DNA of 64,000 bases from Bacteroidetes bacterium HLUCCA01 (lineage in GTDB: Bacteria > Bacteroidota > Rhodothermia > Balneolales > HLUCCA01), in assembly GCA_001314545.1 (NCBI GenBank), contig LIHN01000019.1, forward strand, positions 62,001-126,000. The letters are read 5' to 3'. The notes under the pieces were generated by a model. That model saw only the letters and a list, made by a program, of their open reading frames with translations, was not told where the DNA came from and did no database searches. The position numbers and the translations under genes are program-made. Shown here in pieces: positions 18,082-26,503 of this stretch; the stretch's first letter is position 1; each line of letters opens with the position of its first letter.

Positions 18082-19887
18082 CTACTTAAGCAGCAGCATC
18101 TTTCGGGTCTGAACAATTCGTCCGTTTACTTCCAGTCCGTAAAAATACAATCCGGAAGAAAGATTGCCTGCATTAAAGGAGACCTGATGCCTGCCGGCAC
18201 TGTACCCGCCCTGCGCCAGCACCTCAACCTGCTGCCCGCGGGCATCGTGTACGATGATCCGTACCTGAGCGCTTTCAGGGAGTTCAAACCGAATATCCGT
18301 AGACGGATTAAAGGGATTGGGGAAGTTCTGGGCGAGCTGTGCAGCAGCCGGTATCTGAGATTCATCCTCAAGGGAGGTCGGCTCACCCGCCGTGAATACG
18401 CCGACCGGACTCAGACTTAAGGTGTCTGAATTGACGGCTACAACCTGGTAGTAGTAATCCACACCGGGCTGCAGCTCGTTCAGTTCAATAACGGCCTGCT
18501 GCAACTGGTCACTTCCCGTCAGGTTAAATTCTGCTGACTCCATGAAAAGATTATCCTCCTCTGGTCCATACGCTACAAATCCGGCAACATCCGCCCGGTA
18601 TGTTTCAATCATTGCGTTAACCGTTGCCTGTTGTGGACTGGCTGCACTTACCTGAGCATCAACCCCGGCAAATGCAGGTGGATTCAGCCGGGCATTGACG
18701 CGATTTCTGATTTCGGGGAGCTGGTCGTACAGGCGGTCGCCGGGACATGCCGTTGAAGTACCATCGCGGTGACCGGAGATGGTAAACATACTGCGGGTAG
18801 TGCCACTGACCAGTTTATTACGCCGCACCAGCACATCAATGTCGAAATCATGGGCTTTCCAGGCCAGCATTTCACGCAATCTGTCAACCGCAATCTCGCT
18901 GGGTGGCGTAAAACTGTAGCTGCCGATTACACAAATTCCCATAGTATTGCTGTTACCACCCCCCATGTGCGCGCCAACTACATTCATATTGATATCCCCA
19001 AAGGAATCCTCGTAAAATGCTCTTCCCTGATAGATTACCCCATTGGGATCAACCAGCCAGTTATATCCGATATCAGCCCAATTCAGCTGCGGACCGGTAT
19101 GGTAGTTGTAATACGATCGAACCACGGCCGCAAAGTCGTTGGAGGTGGTTTGTCCGGCACTGTGGTGAACAATCAGGTGGGTTACGGAGGTGGGGGTCCG
19201 GTTCGATACGGCGTTGGGAAGACTTCCCCACGCCTGACGGTCTACATAGTCGGGCAGTGCGTAGGCTACATCTGTATTAACGGCAAAGTCCAGATCTCCG
19301 GTCGACTTCTCACGCAGCAATTCATCCGGACTGCTCTTGTGCTCAACGGTCTGCAGGTGGGCATGCAGATCCTGTTGTGACGTGTTTCCGGGATTGATAA
19401 ATGCGATGTTTACCTGCTCAATATCCGGATTCGGAAATGTAATATGAGGTGTAACGGTGCTACGGTATTGGATGTAGCCATGTTCGGCCGGAATAAAAAC
19501 GAGGGTTCCGGCATAGTGATTTTCCTGAAGGGTTACGTGATGGTCAACCGGCACGGGCATCCAGTCCGACCAGGTTTGGCCATCGTGTGAGCTTCGGACT
19601 TCCATAACGGCCTGGTGTGAATCGCCCAGCGCCCCCTGCCATGTCATGCCGAGCGCTGTAAAAGGTCGGTCCATTCTCAAGGGTACCTGTAACGCCTCGG
19701 ATGTGATCGTAGCCCGGCCACGCTCAGCTGTTTGTATCTGAAATCCGGAAGAGACCCTGCCCTCGTAGGTATCCATGCGGATGGTTTGACTCAGGGTCTC
19801 ATATTCTGCTACGCTTGGAGATTGCGCATATGAAAGCGAGAATAACAATAAAATGGCCGTTGATGCGGCAGAAAGTGTCTTAAACAT
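18082..19887 (-). CDS. N-acetylmuramoyl-L-alanine amidase (Amidase_2/PGRP-like) with T9SS type A sorting domain
   Basis: THLIVHHSAGQ, IGYNWLVDPNGVIYQGR, TISGHRDGTSTACPGDRLY (Zn ligands H/H/C); C-terminal NFPNPFNPSTDIRFELPE...TRKMLLLK. Confidence 0.92.
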   Translation of the reverse strand: MFKTLSAASTAILLLFSLSYAQSPSVAEYETLSQTIRMDTYEGRVSSGFQIQTAERGRATITSEALQVPLRMDRPFTALGMTWQGALGDSHQAVMEVRSSHDGQTWSDWMPVPVDHHVTLQENHYAGTLVFIPAEHGYIQYRSTVTPHITFPNPDIEQVNIAFINPGNTSQQDLHAHLQTVEHKSSPDELLREKSTGDLDFAVNTDVAYALPDYVDRQAWGSLPNAVSNRTPTSVTHLIVHHSAGQTTSNDFAAVVRSYYNYHTGPQLNWADIGYNWLVDPNGVIYQGRAFYEDSFGDINMNVVGAHMGGGNSNTMGICVIGSYSFTPPSEIAVDRLREMLAWKAHDFDIDVLVRRNKLVSGTTRSMFTISGHRDGTSTACPGDRLYDQLPEIRNRVNARLNPPAFAGVDAQVSAASPQQATVNAMIETYRADVAGFVAYGPEEDNLFMESAEFNLTGSDQLQQAVIELNELQPGVDYYYQVVAVNSDTLSLSPVGVFTAGEPTSLEDESQIPAAAQLAQNFPNPFNPSTDIRFELPESAQVRIIVHDARGQQVEVLAQGGYSAGRHQVSFNAGNLSSGLYFYGLEVNGRIVQTRKMLLLK

Positions 19888-19901
19888 TGCTACAGATTTG
19901 A

Positions 19902-20408
19902 TTAATTATTGGCAAAATATTCATTAATAATCGACGAATTGGCCAGACCCAGAAATGTATCCATCGTGAAGAATTCAACTTTCTCATTTCGGATGAACAC
20001 AAATAATCCGGTAGAATCCTGTTCATAGGGAAGATATACCCTGACTTCACGTCGAACCGGCGCTCCGGGTACAGCTTGCCTGACCAAAACCGGCGCCTCA
20101 CCCAGAACTCGGGTCAGTTCATCCGACGTAACCCCCTCCAAACTCAGATACCCATCTTCATCCAGAAAAATTACATAGGGTTCTGTATTCAGACGGAAGC
20201 GCTGTGGTTGCGATGAATCCCCGGAGTCCGGGTCATTTCGCAGCCTGGACTGGAGGTCCTGAACCCGGTCAGAATTCACCGTTGTCCCTTGATTTTGAGC
20301 AGTGGTGTCTGATGGGGCGCCGGCTGATGGCATTTGTTGTTGTGGGTCAGCGGTACATGATAGTACAATGACCGCAGTCAGTGCTATGGCGGCAGCGTGG
20401 AGTTTCAT
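19902..20408 (-). CDS. Hypothetical lipoprotein
   Basis: Lipobox MKLHAAAIALTAVIVLSCTAD; 14-bp gap to downstream amidase. Confidence 0.65.
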   Translation of the reverse strand: MKLHAAAIALTAVIVLSCTADPQQQMPSAGAPSDTTAQNQGTTVNSDRVQDLQSRLRNDPDSGDSSQPQRFRLNTEPYVIFLDEDGYLSLEGVTSDELTRVLGEAPVLVRQAVPGAPVRREVRVYLPYEQDSTGLFVFIRNEKVEFFTMDTFLGLANSSIINEYFANN

Positions 20409-20533
20409 AATGCTTGCAGATTGATAAACGATGGTCTGTAGTGCAATTTAAGCTAAACTGTCAGATTTAAAAACGAAAACACGTCATTATTTGTATACTA
20501 GCTTTTTGAAAATCCAAACGAGCCCCCGGAACC

Positions 20534-20938
20534 ATGCTGGCAGACAAAAAGTTACTGACACTCCTTTTTTTGTGTAATCTGGCCGCGGTTGTCCTGCTTT
20601 TGACAACGGAGGCAGAAGAGTCAACGCCACTGTCTGACTGGAATCAGCTGGACCAGCTGCTGCTTACCACTATTCAGGATTTTCGACAGCCTCCGGAGCG
20701 TGTACAGATTCGGACCATTGATGCACATGAAAATCTGGAAAGGAAAATTATCACGGTGGATATTGCCGAAGGTTATCCTCAGACTGAGTTTCACAGAACG
20801 GTTTTGCAACAAGTACAACAGTACCGGGGAGGAACCTATGGCCTGGTTTCCTTTCCGGATCAGATGCTTACCATCTATATCATGTTCGAAAATACAGTGG
20901 TTCGAACGATCCGCTTCCGTGAATGGGAGCAGGAGTAA
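20534..20938 (+). CDS. Hypothetical membrane-anchored small protein
   Basis: 134 aa ORF, N-terminal hydrophobic segment LLTLLFLCNLAAVVLLL; sits alone between divergent/convergent genes. Confidence 0.6.
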   Translation: MLADKKLLTLLFLCNLAAVVLLLTTEAEESTPLSDWNQLDQLLLTTIQDFRQPPERVQIRTIDAHENLERKIITVDIAEGYPQTEFHRTVLQQVQQYRGGTYGLVSFPDQMLTIYIMFENTVVRTIRFREWEQE

Positions 20939-20941
20939 CTA

Positions 20942-21706
20942 TCACAGCACATTTTTCTTGATTTCATGGAAAAAACCATGTGCGGTTAAATCGTACTGAA
21001 TAGGTGTAACCGATGCTTTACCCTCGTCGATGACCGAGACATCCAGGTCAGAGCCATTTTCCAGGAGTTCAAATTTTCCGGTCATCCAATAATATGGTCT
21101 GTTGAAGGGGTCTACCCTTCCGTCGTACTCTTCAACATAGCGACTGTCAGCCTGCTTCGTCCAGACCAGGTCCTTCAGCGGTCCGGCTGGCGCGTTCACA
21201 TTCAGCGTCACACCTTTGGGAAGACCGTTCTTCAGAACGAACTGAATTACTCTGGAGGCCGCATCGGCACATCCGGAGAGGTCCGCATCTTCATCAAAAT
21301 CGCTGCAGCTCACGGCGATGGCGGGGTAACCTAAGATAGTGGCCTCGGTTGCAGCACTCACGGTACCCGAGTATATAATGTTGATTCCCGCATTGGAACC
21401 GTGATTAATACCGCTGAGAACCAGATCCGGTTTGCGGTCCATCAGTTTGTCATGGGCAAGTTTAATGCAGTCAGCGGGAGTTCCGTTCACAGCCGTCGCA
21501 TCTAACCCACTGGGCATTTTGACTTTATTGGCCCTGAGGGGCTGGGAGATGGTTATGGAATGACCGACGGCACTTTGTTGGCGGTCCGGAGCGATAACGC
21601 GTACCTCACCAAAACGTTGGGCAACTTCCGTGAGTTTCTGTATACCCGGTGAATAAAATCCATCGTCATTACAAACTAAAATCAACGGGCGAAGGGTCTC
21701 AGACAT
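20942..21706 (-). CDS. surE: 5'/3'-nucleotidase SurE
   Basis: LVCNDDGFYSPGIQKLTEV, APDRQQSAVGHSITI, VLSGINHGSNAGINIIYSGTVSAATEA. Confidence 0.97.
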   Translation of the reverse strand: MSETLRPLILVCNDDGFYSPGIQKLTEVAQRFGEVRVIAPDRQQSAVGHSITISQPLRANKVKMPSGLDATAVNGTPADCIKLAHDKLMDRKPDLVLSGINHGSNAGINIIYSGTVSAATEATILGYPAIAVSCSDFDEDADLSGCADAASRVIQFVLKNGLPKGVTLNVNAPAGPLKDLVWTKQADSRYVEEYDGRVDPFNRPYYWMTGKFELLENGSDLDVSVIDEGKASVTPIQYDLTAHGFFHEIKKNVL

Positions 21707-21714
21707 ACTTTGCG

Positions 21715-22542
21715 TTAGTTATACTGTTCAGTGTCTGACGGGAAATCCCCCGATTTGACATCTTGTACATAGGTAGAAATTGCCTGGGTCATGTCATCAA
21801 ACATGTTGGCATAGCGTCGGATGAAACGGGGATGAAAGTCGCGTGTGAGACCGAGCATATCATGCACAACCAAAACCTGACCATCACACGCACTGCCTGC
21901 ACCGATTCCTATGGTAGGAATGTCCAGCATTTCGGTGACTTTACGAGCCAGTCCTGATGGGATTTTCTCCAGAACCAGTGCGAAGCAACCGGCTTGCTGC
22001 AACGCCAGGGCATCATTGATAAGCTGCTCGGCTTCTGCTTCCTCCTTGGCACGAACCTTATAGGTACCGAATTTGTAAATCGACTGCGGTGTTAGTCCGA
22101 GATGTCCCATAACCGGAATGCCGGCATCAACAATACGCCTGATGGTTTCGGCTACAGGTGCTCCTCCCTCCAGTTTGACCGCATGCGCTCCGGCGTCTTT
22201 CATCATTCTTCCGGCGCTGATAAGGGCCTCTTTGACGGTTACCTGGTAACTCATAAACGGCAGATCAGCCACAACCAGTGCGCGGTCAACACCACGGACT
22301 ACACAGCTGGTATGGTATATCATCTGATCGAGGGTGATGGGAAGCGTTGTTTCATGACCGGCCATCACGTTACTGGCTGAATCGCCAACCAGTATTACAT
22401 CAATACCGGCATAATTCACGATGCGTGCCATTGTGAAATCGTAGGCCGTAATCATGCTGATTTTTTCGCCTTTGCGTTTGAAATCAACTACCGTTCGGGT
22501 GGTTACCTTGTCGGGGCGGCCGTCGGATTTGGCTGTACTCAT
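21715..22542 (-). CDS. panB: 3-methyl-2-oxobutanoate hydroxymethyltransferase
   Basis: [56 protein letters not shown]. Confidence 0.97.
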   Translation of the reverse strand: MSTAKSDGRPDKVTTRTVVDFKRKGEKISMITAYDFTMARIVNYAGIDVILVGDSASNVMAGHETTLPITLDQMIYHTSCVVRGVDRALVVADLPFMSYQVTVKEALISAGRMMKDAGAHAVKLEGGAPVAETIRRIVDAGIPVMGHLGLTPQSIYKFGTYKVRAKEEAEAEQLINDALALQQAGCFALVLEKIPSGLARKVTEMLDIPTIGIGAGSACDGQVLVVHDMLGLTRDFHPRFIRRYANMFDDMTQAISTYVQDVKSGDFPSDTEQYN

Positions 22543-22979
22543 ACGGTCTGCTGTTTTGGAATGAGTGCGGCTGTGGCTTCCAGCTGACAGGTTACCTGAC
22601 CATCCACACTTGCAACGGATTTCATCGTGATAAACTGGCGTTTGGTCCCTGTGATTTCAACATTCATGATCAGCTGATCTCCGGGAACAACCGGCCGGCG
22701 AAATTTACAGTTGTTAATTGCAGAAAAAACAATGGTATAATCGTCTGGATTCAGATTGTGCTGAGACAGATAGAGCAGGCACCCGGTCTGGGCGAGCGCT
22801 TCAACCTGCAAGACCCCCGGCATTATGGGTTCACCCGGAAAGTGACCATTAAAAAACTCTTCATTAACCGTCACATTTTTCAGGCAGGTGATATTATTTT
22901 CTCGTTGTTCCAGTACACGATCAACGAGAAGGAATGGGTATCGATGTGGCAAGAGTGCTTTGATTTCAGCAATTTTCAT
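22539..22979 (-). CDS. fabZ: 3-hydroxyacyl-[ACP] dehydratase
   Basis: [46 protein letters not shown] 4-bp overlap with panB. Confidence 0.97.
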   Translation of the reverse strand: MKIAEIKALLPHRYPFLLVDRVLEQRENNITCLKNVTVNEEFFNGHFPGEPIMPGVLQVEALAQTGCLLYLSQHNLNPDDYTIVFSAINNCKFRRPVVPGDQLIMNVEITGTKRQFITMKSVASVDGQVTCQLEATAALIPKQQTV

Positions 22980-23019
22980 AAGAATGGTGTTTGATGAGAG
23001 AGTAAACAGTCAGGTGCTG

Positions 23020-23709
23020 TCAGGCTACAATGCCCACGTAAATATAGGCAATACCACCGTTTAGTTCGTGGTATTCCTGTGCGGTGAAACAACCGGCCTG
23101 CTTCATCAGGTCGGTAAATTTATCCGCAGCCGGAAAAGCAGCACTGGTTTCGGGCAAATACTGATATGCGTCACGGTTCCCGGTGAGTATGCCGCCCACA
23201 AAAGGAATAATATACTTACTGTAGAATGTGTAAGGCCATGCCATGATACCTGTGGGCTGGCCAAATTCCAATACAACCACCCGACCGCCGGGTTTGACAA
23301 CCCTTGCCATTTCCTGAAGGCATACCAGCGGATCGTCTACATTACGGATGCCAAAGGATATACTGCTGATATCAAATGTGTTATCCTGATAAGGCAGATT
23401 CATGGCATCGGCAACCTCGAAATCAATTTTTAGTCCCTTTTTGGTTGCCTTCGCGGGCGCAGGTACAATCATGGCATCACAGAAATCCGTACCCATAACA
23501 TACCCTGACTCTCCTACCTTCTTTTTAAAGGTAATGGCCAGATCACCGGTTCCTGTAGCACAGTCCAGCACGCGGTCACCCGCGGCGGCTTTACTCAGGC
23601 GTACAGCCTTGTTTCGCCAAAGATGGTGGATCCCCAACGACAAAACACTGTTGGTGATATCGTAACGGTCTGCTATGGAAGCAAACATGGTGCGAACTTT
23701 TTCGCTCAT
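23020..23709 (-). CDS. menG: Demethylmenaquinone methyltransferase (UbiE/MenG family)
   Basis: MFASIADRYDITNSVLSLGIHHLWR, DCATGTGDLAITF, SISFGIRNVDDPL, VVVLEFGQP. Confidence 0.95.
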   Translation of the reverse strand: MSEKVRTMFASIADRYDITNSVLSLGIHHLWRNKAVRLSKAAAGDRVLDCATGTGDLAITFKKKVGESGYVMGTDFCDAMIVPAPAKATKKGLKIDFEVADAMNLPYQDNTFDISSISFGIRNVDDPLVCLQEMARVVKPGGRVVVLEFGQPTGIMAWPYTFYSKYIIPFVGGILTGNRDAYQYLPETSAAFPAADKFTDLMKQAGCFTAQEYHELNGGIAYIYVGIVA

Positions 23710-23765
23710 CGGATAAATTCCTGTAAAATTATGAGTGACAAATCGTACAAACCGCTAATGAGGGT

Positions 23766-24404
23766 CTACCGTTTCCCGGGTTTGTTGCGTTTACGCATCA
23801 GCGATTTAATATGCTCTTCCATGGAGGCAAGCTGGGTAACCGGAATGGAATACTGCATGGCATATTGAACTATGAGCATTTTCATCACACGGTCGTTCAG
23901 AGAGATGTTGCCGCTGTACCGTTCATAAAATGAATCAAAACCCCGCCGGATCCACCCGAAACGAAACAGAATAAAAAAAAGCAGTCCATACCCCACACCG
24001 GAATAGTTCTGAGAAATACCGGCATAACTGATTGATGCAACGGCTGCAAGCACCACAAGTGGCTCCCAGGTAAGGATTTTCAATGCAAAGGTGGAAATTT
24101 TTGAAATAAAGGCACTCTTGGTCAGATGCCAGAGTAGTAGTGTTACAACCGAGGCAACGGCGGCGGCATAACCGGGCAGCAGCTGAAGCCCTGCAACCAG
24201 AACCCATACCGCTACCGCATCGCCTGAGCGCACCCACATTCCTGCATCATTAATCAGCTCTTTCACTGATATCTTCTGCAGCAACCCGGGAGCAAACTTT
24301 TCAATTTGTTCTGAGTTGGTGTAAAACCAGGACCCCTGAGCCGTAAATATGCCCAACGGGGTCTCAACATAATCGCTGTGATCGGATAGGCCAGAATTTT
24401 TCAT
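23766..24404 (-). CDS. Conserved-looking membrane protein of unknown function
   Basis: About 212 aa from internal ATG 24404 (MKNSGLSDHSDYVETPLG); several hydrophobic segments (AVWVLVAGLQLLPGYAAAVASVVTLLLW; PLVVLAAVASISYAG). Confidence 0.6.
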   Translation of the reverse strand: MKNSGLSDHSDYVETPLGIFTAQGSWFYTNSEQIEKFAPGLLQKISVKELINDAGMWVRSGDAVAVWVLVAGLQLLPGYAAAVASVVTLLLWHLTKSAFISKISTFALKILTWEPLVVLAAVASISYAGISQNYSGVGYGLLFFILFRFGWIRRGFDSFYERYSGNISLNDRVMKMLIVQYAMQYSIPVTQLASMEEHIKSLMRKRNKPGKR

Positions 24405-24455
24405 AGCCTCAAATATAAGGAATTCCGCAATCCAACCTCGGATCAAACATATACC

Positions 24456-25181
24456 TCAAGGTGCATAGGCGATGGTAACCACCCCCATTCCTTCCGGAGC
24501 CGCTTCTCTGAGGCATGTGGCAAGGGCGTAGGTAGTGGCACCGGTTGTAAAAACATCATCAACCAGCATGAGGTGTTTTCCCGCCAACGCCTGCTCATCT
24601 TCAAGCTGAAAGGCACCGGCCATATTGGAATTCCGGGCAAGCAAAGAAAAACCGGTCTGCGTACGGGTATACCGCGACCTGCTCACCGCTGTATCATCTG
24701 CCACCGGAATGCCGGTCACGCTGGAAATGCCCATTGCAATCAACTCGGCCTGGTTGAACCCCCTCATGCGCTTTCTGCGGGGATGAAGCGGTACGGGCAC
24801 CAGCAGCATTGACATACCCGAATTCAGATAACCGCTCACTGCCGGACAATTACGCAACCGTTCTCCAAGCAGGCACCCCAGCTCAAAACCAAGTCTGCCC
24901 AGTCCGTTGTACTTGATATTATGCAACAATCGTTGAAGCGACCCGCCCTTGTCATACCGCCACATCGCAAACTGATACTCCAGTATAGCCGGTAAAATTA
25001 CTCCCGGACAGGTATTGGTGCGGAACGGATTCGCCTCATCGAAGGAGTTTTCTTTGCAGAACGGACACAGCAATTCCAGACCCTCAACACTGGGCTGACC
25101 GCACGACAAACAAACCCCGGGAAAAAGCAAGTTCCTGAATCCGGTTACCGCCTCGGATACTATTTCATGCAATACTCTCAT
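24456..25181 (-). CDS. comF: ComF family protein (phosphoribosyltransferase)
   Basis: N-terminal Cys motif CLSCGQPSVEGLELLCPFC and PRPP loop HLMLVDDVFTTGATTYAL. Confidence 0.92.
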   Translation of the reverse strand: MRVLHEIVSEAVTGFRNLLFPGVCLSCGQPSVEGLELLCPFCKENSFDEANPFRTNTCPGVILPAILEYQFAMWRYDKGGSLQRLLHNIKYNGLGRLGFELGCLLGERLRNCPAVSGYLNSGMSMLLVPVPLHPRRKRMRGFNQAELIAMGISSVTGIPVADDTAVSRSRYTRTQTGFSLLARNSNMAGAFQLEDEQALAGKHLMLVDDVFTTGATTYALATCLREAAPEGMGVVTIAYAP

Positions 25182-25370
25182 TTCCGACTCCTCTTATTTC
25201 TGGTTACTACATTTTAGTTCAACTTCCGTTGTATACTAGAGTCAGAAGAGCGCCATTTATTTCACAAATCTGCACAAATCTCACACAAAAAATAGACCGA
25301 TTGAGCACAGTTTCACTGTCGATTATTTATTATGTTTGCTGTGTAAAGACGTTAACCACTAAGTACTGTC

Positions 25371-26495
25371 ATGGCATTATTAAACGAAGATCTGGTATCG
25401 GTCAGAGAAGCAGCCGGACTCAAACCCAATGATATTTTCGAAAAAACGCGCATCCCGCTGAATATCATTGATGAAATTGAGAGGGGCACAATTTTTACCA
25501 ACCGAAACCACCAGCTCACCTACATCCGCAGCTATGTTAGATCCTACGCGAAGGCCATCGGAATACACGAAGATGACATCGTCGAGGCGTTAGATCAGCA
25601 TCAGGCTGACCGTTACGAGGGTCTCCTTGCTCAAAAATACCTGCATAGTGAGCCCCTGACCGACAACGTACCCGATCAAAAAAAATCGGAAGACACAGCA
25701 ATTCAGTCTGCCGGCGGGAAACCATCATCAACGGCAACCCTGGGTGAGAATGAATACTCACGACCGGACCCCCGGAAAAACTACAATCAGCAGACCATGC
25801 CTCCCCCCGGGCTTGAATCCGTTGACTGGGCCGGAGTTGGCAGAAAAGCGGCCGTTGGCAAAGGTAGTCCTATGATTTATGCCGGTCTGATCAGTATTCT
25901 TGCCCTCATCGCGCTGCTTGTGTACTTCCTGTTTATCAGGCCTTCCGGTGATCCCGTGGTGGAAAACAATACAGACAGTATGCAAAATGGTACCGAATTA
26001 CCGGTCTCTGTGCAGCCTGAATCCGATACTCCGGATGAACCCGTTACACCGGCAGCCGACCCTCAGCCCGAGGAAGAATTAAGTCCGGTTGCAGCACTTC
26101 CCTCCGCTCCGGTCCGACCCACCACCAATCCCGTTAGCGGCGCTTTGCCGGATACACTGCAGATTGTACTGCACGCAGCCATCGACAAACTTGAACCGGT
26201 TCGCGTTACCTCCGATGTAAACAATGTTCGCAGTCCGTATTGGATTGAGGCTGGCCAGGCCATGCGTTTTGAATTTATCGATTCGATCCGGATTGAAGGT
26301 CAGCTCACACGCATGGCAATATGGATCAACGGCAATCATTTTGCCGACATCATGGAATACAGCACCGGCGACCGAACACTGGAACTATCCAGGGAAGCCC
26401 TGAGCCAGTATGCTGAGTTATTCAGCGCCCCGGGTGATTTTACTTCGCAAACCATTGATTCCCCCATTGAAATCACTGACAGACCACTCTTTTAG
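25371..26495 (+). CDS. RodZ-like protein: cytoplasmic HTH domain, single TM, C-terminal DUF4115-like domain
   Basis: VREAAGLKPNDIFEKTRIPLNIIDEIERG...TYIRSYVRSYAKAIGI; TM IYAGLISILALIALLVYFLFI. Confidence 0.85.
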   Translation: MALLNEDLVSVREAAGLKPNDIFEKTRIPLNIIDEIERGTIFTNRNHQLTYIRSYVRSYAKAIGIHEDDIVEALDQHQADRYEGLLAQKYLHSEPLTDNVPDQKKSEDTAIQSAGGKPSSTATLGENEYSRPDPRKNYNQQTMPPPGLESVDWAGVGRKAAVGKGSPMIYAGLISILALIALLVYFLFIRPSGDPVVENNTDSMQNGTELPVSVQPESDTPDEPVTPAADPQPEEELSPVAALPSAPVRPTTNPVSGALPDTLQIVLHAAIDKLEPVRVTSDVNNVRSPYWIEAGQAMRFEFIDSIRIEGQLTRMAIWINGNHFADIMEYSTGDRTLELSREALSQYAELFSAPGDFTSQTIDSPIEITDRPLF

Positions 26496-26503
26496 CTACC
26501 TGC

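Noticed and set aside
18769-19380. 203-aa plus-strand ORF
   Set aside because: Antisense to the Amidase_2 domain, which has intact catalytic residues in the opposite frame.
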